Below the pieces are notes generated by a model. The model was not told where the DNA came from and searched no databases. It saw only the letters and a program-made list of their open reading frames with translations. From contig JAACAK010000018.1 in the NCBI GenBank assembly GCA_011774835.1, positions 326 to 57,894 of the forward strand: a DNA stretch of 57,569 bases, in the 5' to 3' direction. Position numbers and translations under genes: made by a program. Below are positions 32,698 through 40,621 of the stretch, one piece after another. Each line of letters starts with the position of its first letter. Position 1 is the stretch's first letter. The stretch is from Candidatus Kutchimonas denitrificans. GTDB taxonomy: Bacteria > Gemmatimonadota > Gemmatimonadetes > Palauibacterales > KS3-K002.

Positions 32698-33156
32698 TTG
32701 TTGGAAGCCGGTGCCAAAGCACCGGAGTTCGAGCTGGAATCGGACTCCGGGAAAACGATCCGACTCTCGGAGCTGCGAGGTCGGAAGGTGGTTCTATACT
32801 TCTACCCAAAGGACGACACGCCCGGTTGCACGACAGAGGCGTGCGAGCTACGCGACAGGTTCCCGGAGATCGAGGAGAAGAACGCGACGGTGCTGGGCGT
32901 GAGCCCCGACGGGGTGAAGTCGCACCAGCGATTCAAAGCCAAGCACGAGCTGCCGTTCACGCTGTTGAGCGACCCCGATCACGCGGTGGCGGACGCCTAC
33001 GGCGCGTGGGGTGAGAAGAAACGGTTCGGCAAGACCTACGAAGGCATCCTGCGGTCGACCTTCGTGATAGATGAAGACGGCGTGATCGAGAAGGTCTTCG
33101 CGCAGGTCAAGCCCAAGGGCCACGGGGACGAGGTGGTGCAGGCCCTCGGCGACTGA
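32698..33156 (+). CDS. bcp: thioredoxin-dependent thiol peroxidase (BCP-type peroxiredoxin)
   Basis: 152 residues. Peroxidatic Cys44 and resolving Cys49 in YPKDDTPGCTTEACELRD, with the conserved Pro-Thr-Cys pocket and FTLLSDPDHAVADAYGAWGEKK. Reduces hydroperoxides using thioredoxin. The frame is open from 32629, but AGGAGG at 32687-32692 points to TTG 32698 (or 32701) as the start, 5-8 nt away. Stop is 10 nt from the convergent macro-domain stop. Confidence 0.93.
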   Translation: MLEAGAKAPEFELESDSGKTIRLSELRGRKVVLYFYPKDDTPGCTTEACELRDRFPEIEEKNATVLGVSPDGVKSHQRFKAKHELPFTLLSDPDHAVADAYGAWGEKKRFGKTYEGILRSTFVIDEDGVIEKVFAQVKPKGHGDEVVQALGD

Positions 33157-33166
33157 CGCGGCGGCG

Positions 33167-33676
33167 TCAGGACTCCTCGACGACCCGGCGCACGATCTCG
33201 GCGTCGTCGGCCGAATAGCCGTAGAGCACGATCTCCTCGATCCCGCTCTCGTAATTCTCGAGGTAGTTGTGGATCGCGGTCATCATGATCCGAGCGGCGT
33301 CGGCCAAATCGAAGCCGGCCACCCCCGACGCGAGAATGGGGAACGCGATGGTATCCACGCCGTTCTCGTCGGCCAGCTGGAGGGCGTGACGGGTCGAAGC
33401 CTCGATCGAGTCGCGGCTGGCCGGCTCGTCGCCCATGGCGGCGGCGTGGATCACGTAACGAGCCGGCAGGTCGCCGGCACCGGTGATCGCGGCCTCCCCG
33501 ACGCGGATCGGGCCATGCTCGTCGCACTCCCGCTGGATGCTGGGTCCGCCTTTCTTGCGAATCGCGCCGGCCACGCCGGCGCCGAGGATCAGGTGGTTGT
33601 TGGCGGCGTTCACGATGGCGTCGCCCTGGAATTCGGTGATGTCGCCCTGCGCAACGCTGATCTTCGTCTCGGGCAT
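33167..33676 (-). CDS. macro-domain protein (O-acetyl-ADP-ribose deacetylase-like)
   Basis: 169 residues from ATG 33676. ADP-ribose-binding motifs [30 protein letters not shown] and [21 protein letters not shown], with [15 protein letters not shown] between. This is the YmdB/MacroD type. It would remove acetyl or ADP-ribosyl groups from O-acetyl-ADP-ribose or proteins. No DarT-like toxin is adjacent. A GGAGG is 11 nt upstream. Confidence 0.88.
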   Translation of the reverse strand: MPETKISVAQGDITEFQGDAIVNAANNHLILGAGVAGAIRKKGGPSIQRECDEHGPIRVGEAAITGAGDLPARYVIHAAAMGDEPASRDSIEASTRHALQLADENGVDTIAFPILASGVAGFDLADAARIMMTAIHNYLENYESGIEEIVLYGYSADDAEIVRRVVEES

Positions 33677-33825
33677 GGCGTCACGAACCTCCGGCGTCTC
33701 GTTGATTGCGGGTCTACAAGCCACTGGATCCGTGCTATATTACGGGTACACGCAGGCGCGGGGCCACCCTCATGTTTCTGTTGTCTTGCCTCGCGCGGGA
33801 ATCCAGAAACCCCGAGGATGCAGCG

Positions 33826-34413
33826 ATGTTGACGCTTACCGACAAGGCCCGCGAGCGGGTGCTGTCATTCATAGAACAGGAGGACAGCCCCGTCGCCCTG
33901 CGCGTCGCCGTTCAATCGGGCAGCCCGCTGGCCCCCCAGTACGAGCTGATGCTCGTTGACGCTTCGGACGAGCAGCCGGACGATACGGTCATAGACGCGG
34001 ACGGATTCAAGGTTTACATCGACGAGGGTAGCGCCGCCAAGCTGGAAGGCGCCACGGTCGACTGGGTGGAGACCATGCACGGCGGTGGCTTCCAGGTCGA
34101 GAACCCCAACATCAAGCCGATCGGCGCGGAGGCGCCGACAGGCGAGCTGGCCGAGCGGATCTCGCAGTACATAGACTCACGGATCAACCCGGCCGTAGCT
34201 TCGCACGGCGGCCGGATCTCGCTGGTCGATGTGCGGGAGAATACGGTATTCGTGCGTCTGTCCGGCGGTTGCCAGGGGTGTGGGATGGCGACGGTGACGT
34301 TGAAGCAGGGTGTCGAGCGCATGTTGCGGGAAGCGTTTCCGACCATCGAGGATGTGATCGACGTAACCGACCACTCGATGGGAACCAACCCCTACTACGA
34401 AGCGGCCCGCTGA
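33826..34413 (+). CDS. nfuA: NfuA-like Fe-S biogenesis protein
   Basis: 195 residues from ATG 33826 (GAGGA 8 nt upstream). N-terminal A-type-like domain (about 1-100) without its three cysteines, as in NfuA, followed by a NifU C-terminal domain with the cluster ligands in GGCQGCGMA (C149, C152). NfuA carries a [4Fe-4S] cluster to target enzymes. E. coli NfuA is 191 residues. A TATATT (33736-33741) lies in the divergent gap from the macro-domain gene but has no good -35. Confidence 0.9.
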   Translation: MLTLTDKARERVLSFIEQEDSPVALRVAVQSGSPLAPQYELMLVDASDEQPDDTVIDADGFKVYIDEGSAAKLEGATVDWVETMHGGGFQVENPNIKPIGAEAPTGELAERISQYIDSRINPAVASHGGRISLVDVRENTVFVRLSGGCQGCGMATVTLKQGVERMLREAFPTIEDVIDVTDHSMGTNPYYEAAR

Positions 34414-34567
34414 GCGAAGACGTAGTCAGCCGTTGGCTGGGCCATCCGGCTTGCGGCTCTGCCGCGAGTCGGGCCATCTTCATGCCACCAATCGATTCCC
34501 AGTGCGATCGACCAACCGGCGAGGCCGGGTCGCTCGCTGCCGCCAAACGGCGAAAGGAAGCCCGACC

Positions 34568-35011
34568 ATGCGAATAAGAGAGATCCTTCGCAAGAAAGGC
34601 AGCGATGTCGTCACGATCGAGCCCAGCGCTTCGGTGCAAGATGCGATCCAGGCTCTGGTCGATCACAATATCGGCGGCCTGGTGGTCACAGCGTCGAACG
34701 GCAGCGTAGTCGGGATCATTACCGAGCGTGACATCCTGCGCGAGAGCGCGGAACGGTCCGATCGGCTGAAAGAGACCAAGGTCGCGGATGTGATGACGAA
34801 GGACGTCCTCATCGGCGTGCCGGACGACGACCTGAACTACGTGATGGGGGTCATGACCAAGAATCGGATCCGGCACCTGCCGGTGCTGGACGAGTCGGGG
34901 CTGGTGGGGATCGTCTCGATCGGCGATGTGGTCAACTCACATCTCAGCCAGACCGAGTTCGAGAATCGCATGCTGAAGGACTACATACACGGAGTGAACG
35001 CGACTCCCTAG
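34568..35011 (+). CDS. tandem CBS-domain protein
   Basis: 147 residues from ATG 34568 with AAGGAAG upstream. Two CBS repeats: VTIEPSASVQDAIQALVDHNIGGLVVTASNGSVVGIITERDILRE and the second ending NRIRHLPVLDESGLVGIVSIGDVV, the classic GI(I/V)xxxD endings. CBS pairs bind adenosyl ligands and regulate partners; stand-alone ones are of unclear target. A GC-rich palindrome follows (35022-35043). Confidence 0.92.
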   Translation: MRIREILRKKGSDVVTIEPSASVQDAIQALVDHNIGGLVVTASNGSVVGIITERDILRESAERSDRLKETKVADVMTKDVLIGVPDDDLNYVMGVMTKNRIRHLPVLDESGLVGIVSIGDVVNSHLSQTEFENRMLKDYIHGVNATP

Positions 35012-35021
35012 AAGACAACCG

Positions 35022-35043
35022 GGGGCCGGCGGCCGCCGGCCCC
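35022..35043 (+). terminator. 22-bp perfect GC palindrome after the CBS gene
   Basis: Eleven-base arms starting GGGGCCGGCGG form a self-complementary sequence 10 nt after the CBS stop. No T-run follows, so if it terminates it does so without the usual U-tract. It also lies between the CBS stop and the convergent AbrB-like stop, where it could serve both. Confidence 0.5.
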
Positions 35044-35080
35044 GTGGCGGATCGGGGCTCTTGGGCGGACCCGGGGGCCG

Positions 35081-35275
35081 CTACTCCTCCGGCTGCTGGG
35101 CCGACTTCCAGATGACCATCTGACGCTGACCATCGGGGCTTTCCTCGACTCTGAGAGTCAGCGTGTTGCCATCCTCGATCCTGAGATCCTCGCGCACTTC
35201 CTGGGGGATCGTCAGCCGGCCACCGCTGCCTACGGTGACGTCAGCGTAGTAGAGCGATCGATAAATGCCGCCCAT
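35081..35275 (-). CDS. AbrB/MazE/SpoVT-type DNA-binding protein
   Basis: 64 residues. The swapped-hairpin domain is visible: ADVTVGSGGRLTIPQEVREDLRIEDGNTLTLRVEE, with GRLTIP then V/L residues and a closing EDGNTL beta turn. These are antitoxin-like or transition-state regulators. There is no toxin partner adjacent on either strand. Upstream purine-rich GGGAGGGAAACCT precedes ATG 35275. Confidence 0.85.
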   Translation of the reverse strand: MGGIYRSLYYADVTVGSGGRLTIPQEVREDLRIEDGNTLTLRVEESPDGQRQMVIWKSAQQPEE

Positions 35276-35426
35276 AGGTTTCCCTCCCTGATCACGGGCG
35301 TCGTAACGACTTCCTTCCTATCTTGCGGGCGGCCCGGCGGAGCGGGCTCGGGCCGAGGTGACAGGCAAGGCAACAATGTGCGCCCGGCGGGTCGGCGGGG
35401 CAAGCCGGGGAGTGGAACGGGGTGGA

Positions 35427-36134
35427 TCAGCCGCCGGCCAGCAGGCGCAGCGCGTATTCCGGCGACTCTCCGGCCTCGTCGTGCTTGAGATAGGCGAAAA
35501 CTTCGCGTCCCTCCCGGGTCTGGCGCTCCATCCAATCGTGCCAGTCGGCCAGGTCGGCGTCGCTGTAGTCGTCCTTGCGCAAACGGATGTAAGCGAATTT
35601 GCCGGTGGCGACCCGCGGGGTCTCCAGCTTCTCACCTTCCGAGACGCAGAGCCCGAAGCCCGAACCCGAGAGCAGCTCGAACACCGACTCATCGAACCAG
35701 CTCGGGTGGCGGAACTCGAAGGCGTAGCGTAGGCGCGGATCGAGGATATCGGCGAAATCGGCCAGCCGCTCGTCGTCGCGCTTGAAGTTCGGCGGCAGCT
35801 GAAAGAGGATGGGACCCAGCTTGTCGCCCAGCAGCTTGCAGCGTTCGACGAAATCGCGGGTCAACTCCTCCACGTCCCGGAGGCGACCCCTGTGGGTGAT
35901 CCCCTGGTTGGCTTTCACGGAGAAGATGAAGCCATCGGGCGTTCCGTCGCGCCACCCTTCGAGCAGGCTCGACCGGGGGAAGCGATAGAACGTGTTGTTG
36001 ATCTCGACCGTGGAGAACCTGTCGGCGTAGTACTCGAGGAAGCCTTTCTGGGGGAGATCCGCCGGGTAGAAGGACCCCTTCCATTCCGGGTACGAGTAGC
36101 CCGAGGTTCCCGCGTAGATCTTCTGTTTCGCCAT
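35427..36134 (-). CDS. DUF72 (YecE-like) protein, second copy
   Basis: 235 residues from ATG 36134 with AGGAG 10 nt upstream. Motifs GTSGYSYPEWKGSFYP, EINNTFYRFP, FSVKANQGITH, LGPILFQLPPNF, YAFEFRHPSWF, FAYIRLRKDDY and a late EVFAYLKHDEAGESPEYA. This copy is closer to canonical YecE than the first one at 30339. Function unknown. Divergent from the split-barrel gene. Confidence 0.88.
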   Translation of the reverse strand: MAKQKIYAGTSGYSYPEWKGSFYPADLPQKGFLEYYADRFSTVEINNTFYRFPRSSLLEGWRDGTPDGFIFSVKANQGITHRGRLRDVEELTRDFVERCKLLGDKLGPILFQLPPNFKRDDERLADFADILDPRLRYAFEFRHPSWFDESVFELLSGSGFGLCVSEGEKLETPRVATGKFAYIRLRKDDYSDADLADWHDWMERQTREGREVFAYLKHDEAGESPEYALRLLAGG

Positions 36135-36183
36135 CTGGCGGAGCTCCTGATCGATCGATAGGGCCGACCGGGGCTTCACGGCG

Positions 36184-36212
36184 TTCTGTCGACGGCTGAT
36201 CTGTCATATTAA
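36184..36212 (+). promoter_or_regulatory. weak sigma70-like promoter before the split-barrel gene
   Basis: TTCTGT (36184-36189), 17 nt, TATTAA (36207-36212), in the divergent gap; the AT-rich CATATTAATAG stands out from the GC-rich surroundings. The -35 match is poor. Confidence 0.35.
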
Positions 36213-36245
36213 TAGGACATTCGTACGACCGACGGGAGTGTCGAG

Positions 36246-36842
36246 ATGACTGGAGACGAAACGAGCCGCGGAGCCCGGGCGAACCCGATGCGCCGCCACG
36301 ACCGGGCCCAGAGCGACGAGTGGATACGCGCGTTCCTGCATTCCGGCTCGTGGGGCGCGCTGGCGACGATCGCGGACGGGCAGCCGTTCATCAATACCAA
36401 CCTGTACGTGTACGACGAGGAGAACGGCGCGATCTACCTGCACACGGCGCGGAGCGGCCGAACCCGCACCAACCTCGAGGGTGGCGCGCCGGTCTGTTTC
36501 AGCGTGAGCGAGATGGGCCGGATCCTTCCGACCGATACCGCGCTGGATTTCAGCGTGGAGTACGCCGGGGTGACAGTGTTCGGCAGGGGCGCGGTCGTCG
36601 AGGAAGACGAAGAGAAATTCCGCGCGTTGCAGCTGCTGATGGACAAGTACGCTCCGCAGCTGGAGCCGAACCGGGACTACCGGCCGCCGAACCAGGCGGA
36701 GCTCGATCGCACATCGGTGTATCGGATCGAGATCGAGAGCTGGAGCGGGAAGATGAACAGAAAGGCGGCAGATTTCCCGGGCGCCTACGACTACGAGGAC
36801 CAGCGGCGGCCCTCGCCCTTCGCCGCCGACGGATCGGGCTAG
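36246..36842 (+). CDS. pyridoxamine 5'-phosphate oxidase-family FMN-binding split-barrel protein
   Basis: 198 residues. Split-barrel pattern: SDEWIRAFLHSGSWGALATIADGQPFINTNLYVYDEENGAIYLHTARSGRTRTNL, VCFSVSEMG, SVEYAGVTVFGRGAVVEE, and an IEIESWSGKMNRKAADFPGAY end. Proteins like this bind FMN or heme and are often called pyridoxamine 5'-phosphate oxidase-related; nitroimidazole resistance (NimA-like) is another label. True PNPOx activity is not implied. SD GGGAG is 9 nt upstream. Stop overlaps the convergent BtuD stop by the CTAG palindrome. Confidence 0.82.
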   Translation: MTGDETSRGARANPMRRHDRAQSDEWIRAFLHSGSWGALATIADGQPFINTNLYVYDEENGAIYLHTARSGRTRTNLEGGAPVCFSVSEMGRILPTDTALDFSVEYAGVTVFGRGAVVEEDEEKFRALQLLMDKYAPQLEPNRDYRPPNQAELDRTSVYRIEIESWSGKMNRKAADFPGAYDYEDQRRPSPFAADGSG

Positions 36843-37684
36843 CTGGCGCCGCCGTCGACCGGCTCCCCAGAGGGATCGGTTCCGGCCAGCGGCAGGATCT
36901 GCGGCGCGCCGGCGTCGCGGCCCGGGCCGGGATGGGCGCCCACCGCCACCGGCCAGCCATAGACCTGCTCGACGGCCTCGCGGCGCAGCACCTGGTTGGG
37001 CGGCCCCTCCGCCGCCGGGGCGCCCCCATCGAGAAGCAGCATGCGGTCGGCGTAGCGAGCCGCGAGGTTGAGATGGTGGGTCACCAGAACCACGGTGACG
37101 CTGTCCTGTCGGGTGAGTTCTGCCAGCAGCTCGAATATCTGCATTTCGTGACGGATATCCAGGGAGATGGTGGGCTCATCGAGCACCAGCGTGGCGGGCT
37201 GCTGTGCCAGGGCCCGGGCGACCAGGGCCCGCTGGCGTTCGCCACCGGAGAGACGCGAGAGCGGCCGGTCAGCCAGGCCGACGATGTCGCAGCGCTCCAG
37301 CGCTTCGTCCACGGCCGCATGGTCGAGCCGTCCCGGTCGACCGAGCAGGCCGAGGTGAGGGTAGCGGCCCATCTCGACGATCTCGCGAACGGTGACGGGA
37401 AACATGATCTCGCCGCCCTGGGGGACCACCCCGATCTGCCGCGCCAGATCGCGCCGGCTCCATCCGGGGAGCGGCCGGCCGGCGTAGACGACCCGGCCTT
37501 GGGCGGGCTGCAGCGCACCGAGCAGTAGCTTGAGCAGGGTAGACTTGCCGGACCCGTTCGGGCCGATCACGGTGTAGAGAACGCCGGGCGCCACAGCGAA
37601 CGACACGCCGTCGAGGGCGAGTCGCGAGCTGCCTTCGTAGGCGAAACATAGATCGCTGACTTCGAAGGCGGCGCCAGCGCTCAT
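36839..37684 (-). CDS. btuD: cobalamin ABC transporter ATP-binding protein BtuD
   Basis: 281 residues from ATG 37684. Walker A GPNGSGKSTLLK, Q-loop VVPQGGEIMFPVTVREIVEMGRYPHLG, signature LSGGERQRALVARA, Walker B TLVLDEPTISLD, switch VTHH. This is the FecE/BtuD/HmuV type used with FecCD-fold permeases. Last gene of the riboswitch-controlled operon; start overlaps the permease stop. B12 rather than iron is assigned from the riboswitch and gene order. Confidence 0.88.
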   Translation of the reverse strand: MSAGAAFEVSDLCFAYEGSSRLALDGVSFAVAPGVLYTVIGPNGSGKSTLLKLLLGALQPAQGRVVYAGRPLPGWSRRDLARQIGVVPQGGEIMFPVTVREIVEMGRYPHLGLLGRPGRLDHAAVDEALERCDIVGLADRPLSRLSGGERQRALVARALAQQPATLVLDEPTISLDIRHEMQIFELLAELTRQDSVTVVLVTHHLNLAARYADRMLLLDGGAPAAEGPPNQVLRREAVEQVYGWPVAVGAHPGPGRDAGAPQILPLAGTDPSGEPVDGGAS

Positions 37685-38673
37685 GCCTTCCTCCTGATCA
37701 GCAGCAAGACGAAGAGTGGCACACCGACCAGGGCGGTGATGACGCCTACCGGCAGCTCCGACGGCCCGGCGGCCGACCGCGCCACGGTGTCGGCGATGAC
37801 CAGGAAGCCGCCGCCGGCGAAGATCGAGGCGGGCAGGAGCATACGATGGTCGCTTCCCCAAACGAGGCGAATAGCGTGGGGGATGATGAGCCCGACGAAG
37901 CCGATCACGCCGCTCACCGCGACGGCGGCGGCGACGAGCAGAGACGAGAGGATGTAGGCCGCCAGCTTGACCCGCTCGACCCTGACACCCAGGTAGAGCG
38001 CCGTCTCCTCCCCCACGGAGAGGGCGTTGAGCGGGCGCGCCATGAGCACCAGGACAGCGACTGCCGGCACGGTATAGCCGGTCAGCAGAACGGCCGCGCC
38101 CCAATCCGCCGCGGCCAGGCTGCCCATCATCCAGAAGATCGCCGACCGGAACGTTTCCGCGGAGGCGAAGGTGAGGACCAGCAGGATGACGGCGTTGAAG
38201 AACATGCCAATCACCACGCCGCCCAGCAGCAGGACCCGGGTGTCGAGGCCACGGCCGGTCCGGCTGGCCACGAAGAGGACCAGGAAGGTCGCGAGCAGTG
38301 CGCCGAGGAAAGCGGCGACCGGCAGGGTCCAGGCGGCCAACGCGCTCCAGCCCAGAACGACGGCAGCGACGGCGCCCACCGCGGCACCGCTGGAAACGCC
38401 GAGGAGGAACGGCTCTGCCAGAGGATTGCGAAGCAGCGCCTGAAGCGTGGCCCCGGCCAGACCCAGGGCGCCGCCGACCAGGAAGGCGAGCAGCGCCCGC
38501 GGCAGTCGCAGCTCCATGACGATGGTTCGGGTCGTTTCGTCGCCCCGGCCCCCGATCGCCCGCATGACCTCGGGGACCGGGATGTCGGCGGCGCCGAACC
38601 CCATGCTGGCCACCAGCGCCAGCAGCACCGCCAGCGCGAGGATGGCCAGCCGCAACGCGACGCGCGCGCTCAT
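37681..38673 (-). CDS. btuC: cobalamin ABC transporter permease BtuC
   Basis: 330 residues, ten TM FecCD fold: starts LAILALAVLLALVASMGFGA, then LPRALLAFLVGGALGLAGATLQALLRNPLAEPFLLGVSSGAAVGA, a typical BtuC-like signature, and ends GELPVGVITALVGVPLFVLLLIRRK. The ATGA start overlaps the upstream binding-protein stop. Confidence 0.88.
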   Translation of the reverse strand: MSARVALRLAILALAVLLALVASMGFGAADIPVPEVMRAIGGRGDETTRTIVMELRLPRALLAFLVGGALGLAGATLQALLRNPLAEPFLLGVSSGAAVGAVAAVVLGWSALAAWTLPVAAFLGALLATFLVLFVASRTGRGLDTRVLLLGGVVIGMFFNAVILLVLTFASAETFRSAIFWMMGSLAAADWGAAVLLTGYTVPAVAVLVLMARPLNALSVGEETALYLGVRVERVKLAAYILSSLLVAAAVAVSGVIGFVGLIIPHAIRLVWGSDHRMLLPASIFAGGGFLVIADTVARSAAGPSELPVGVITALVGVPLFVLLLIRRKA

Positions 38674-39581
38674 CTCGGGCTGTTCGCCTGGAAAGCTTCC
38701 GGGTGCAGAAGATGGGCCAGCTCGCGGGCCGCGCGCACGACGCGTGGCCCCGGCCGATTGTACAGGTTGGCGTCCACCTGAACCACGTCACCGCGCTGGA
38801 TCGCGTCCAATTGGCGCCACCCCGGCTCGTCGCGCAGCCGCCCGATGTCCGGCGCGTGCTCGCGTGTCTTCGACAGCAGAATGATGTCGGGCTGGCGGCG
38901 CACGGCCTCCTCGAGGCTGACCTGCGGCCAGAGGCCGGGGGCGTCGGCGAAGATGTTCTGTCCGCCGGCGATCTCGATCAGCTCGTCGATGTAGGTGCCG
39001 CTGCCCGAAGTGGTGGGCGGCGCGTACCAGACGACGTAGAAGACCGACGGGCGCGGCCGGCCGGCCACCGTTTGACGTATCTCGTCGAGTTCCTGGTCGA
39101 TCGTGGCGATGAGCGAATCCGCCCGCGTCTCGAGTCCCAGCATCGCCCCCAAGTCGCGGGCGGTCTCGCGCATGTCGTCGAGCGTCTGCACTTCGGGCGA
39201 GTAGATCGAGACGCCGAGCTCCTCGAGGCGCGCGATCACCGAGCGCATCGGGTTGTCCGGCCAGGCGACCACGAGGTCGGGCTCCAGCCTGGCCAGCTGC
39301 TCGAGGCTCGGCGTCAGCCCCTGGCCGACGGAGGGTAGGTCGTCCAGACGGGGGTCGACGTCGTACTGGCTCCGGGCGACCAGCCGGTCCGTCGCGCCCA
39401 GCGCGACGATCGTTTCGGTCACCGACGGGATGAGCGAGATGATGCGCTGCGGGGTCTGAGTGCCGGCGGCCTGCTCCTGGAGCTTTTCGCTGTTGGCGTC
39501 GCCGGCTTCACCTCCGCAGCCACCCATGGCGAGAGCGAGGGCGAGGGCGATGGCACGCGTGGCGACGTGTGAGTTGATCAT
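38670..39581 (-). CDS. btuF: cobalamin-binding periplasmic lipoprotein BtuF
   Basis: 303 residues from ATG 39581. Signal with lipobox MGGC (Cys about 22). The binding-protein fold shows QRIISLIPSVTETIVALGATDRLVARSQYDVDP, LEQLARLEPDLVVAWPDN, a long backbone helix RETARDLGAMLGLETRADSLIATIDQELDEI, and WYAPPTTSGSGTYIDELIEIAGGQNIFAD, all as in BtuF-like class III binding proteins. It would hand cobalamin to BtuCD. The TSGSGTYIDELIE motif is common to B12-binding members. Start overlaps the propeller stop (ATGA). Confidence 0.88.
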   Translation of the reverse strand: MINSHVATRAIALALALAMGGCGGEAGDANSEKLQEQAAGTQTPQRIISLIPSVTETIVALGATDRLVARSQYDVDPRLDDLPSVGQGLTPSLEQLARLEPDLVVAWPDNPMRSVIARLEELGVSIYSPEVQTLDDMRETARDLGAMLGLETRADSLIATIDQELDEIRQTVAGRPRPSVFYVVWYAPPTTSGSGTYIDELIEIAGGQNIFADAPGLWPQVSLEEAVRRQPDIILLSKTREHAPDIGRLRDEPGWRQLDAIQRGDVVQVDANLYNRPGPRVVRAARELAHLLHPEAFQANSPR

Positions 39582-40621
39582 GGCCCCTGGACGTGGGTGA
39601 AAGCTATAGCGATCGGACACACACCGACCTCGATCTCGCGATCGAAGCTGAGGTCGGCTTCGGCGCGGACCACGACGCCGGGTGAGACGCAGTCGCCGGG
39701 TGCCAGGGAATAGAGACGGCCGTCGGCATCGAACCCGAGCCCGCTGGCCGTCGTGTGGCCGCCGATGACCAGCGGATCGTCGGGCGGGTGCACGAACGAT
39801 TCGGCCGCCGCGTCCCAGACGGCGATGCCGTAGAAGAACGAGCTCACGTACGCGTCCCCCGCGTCGTCGAAAGCAATGTCGCCGGGAAACTCGCCGAAGC
39901 CGACGTGGTGCTCGATCTCGTCCGGTGTGCTGGGGTTCACCACAGAGAGGCTCCCATCGCCCATCCCGAACCGTCCGGAGTTCACTATATAAAGTAACCC
40001 ATCGCGGAACTCGGCGGCAGATGGGTTGAAGCCGCCGAGGGAGAACGACCCGACGACCGAATTCGAACTCGGATCGATGACCGAGACCACGCCCTCCCGC
40101 GCCGGTTGAAAGTTCTCGTCGAGCTCGGCGTTCATTACCAGGATGCGCTCGACCGTGACGGCGATGGCCTGCGGATAGATCCCGACATCGATCTCCGCCT
40201 CGTGCGTGCCGGACTGCACGTTTATTCGCGATACGGTGTTCAGGTTCGGGTTGCCCACGTAGACGATGGAGTCGTTCAGAAATGCGGCGCCGGTGGCGCC
40301 GGAATTCTCGGGCAGAGGTACCGTGGTCACCATGCCGGTCCGCAGATCGATGATGGCGGCGGCGGCGAGGAAGCCCATCGGCACGACGACCAGGTTGTTG
40401 CGTGCCGCCACGCTGACCGGTGAGCCGGTCGGTGCCAGGCCGATGGCCAGGGTCTTCGTGGGAGTATCGGTCGGAAAGACGGTGATCGAGAGATCGATGC
40501 TGTTGACGACCACAGCGGTCTCGGTCCCGGTCGGCAGATTCGGTCCCGTCCCGTCGTCACAGGCCAGGAAGGCCGGGGCCACGAGTACCGTGATCGATGC
40601 CGCGAATTGAGCGAGCTTCAT
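39578..40621 (-). CDS. beta-propeller (YncE-like) lipoprotein in the B12 operon, BtuG-like
   Basis: 347 residues from ATG 40621. Signal peptide with lipobox FLAC (Cys21), followed by DDGTGPN. The body is a run of WD/YVTN-type blades: TPTKTLAIGLAPTGSPVSVAARNN, ENSGATGAAFLNDSIVYVGNPNLNTVSRINVQSGT, VSVIDPSSNSVVGSFSLGGFNPSAAEFRDGLLYIVNSG, and FPGDIAFDDAGDAYVSSFF. The upper limit is set by the operon: it starts with ATGA on the btuB stop and ends on the btuF start. In Bacteroides, BtuG is a surface beta-propeller lipoprotein that binds cobamides very tightly and feeds BtuB. The same position in a B12-riboswitch operon makes a BtuG-like role the best hypothesis, but sequence homology to BtuG was not tested. 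Confidence 0.8.
   Translation of the reverse strand: MKLAQFAASITVLVAPAFLACDDGTGPNLPTGTETAVVVNSIDLSITVFPTDTPTKTLAIGLAPTGSPVSVAARNNLVVVPMGFLAAAAIIDLRTGMVTTVPLPENSGATGAAFLNDSIVYVGNPNLNTVSRINVQSGTHEAEIDVGIYPQAIAVTVERILVMNAELDENFQPAREGVVSVIDPSSNSVVGSFSLGGFNPSAAEFRDGLLYIVNSGRFGMGDGSLSVVNPSTPDEIEHHVGFGEFPGDIAFDDAGDAYVSSFFYGIAVWDAAAESFVHPPDDPLVIGGHTTASGLGFDADGRLYSLAPGDCVSPGVVVRAEADLSFDREIEVGVCPIAIAFTHVQGP

Noticed and set aside
33167-33676. DarTG-type toxin-antitoxin or phage-defence module
   Set aside because: The macro domain has no DarT partner; neighbours are bcp and nfuA.
35081-35275. MazEF-type toxin-antitoxin pair
   Set aside because: AbrB-like protein alone; no toxin frame on either side.
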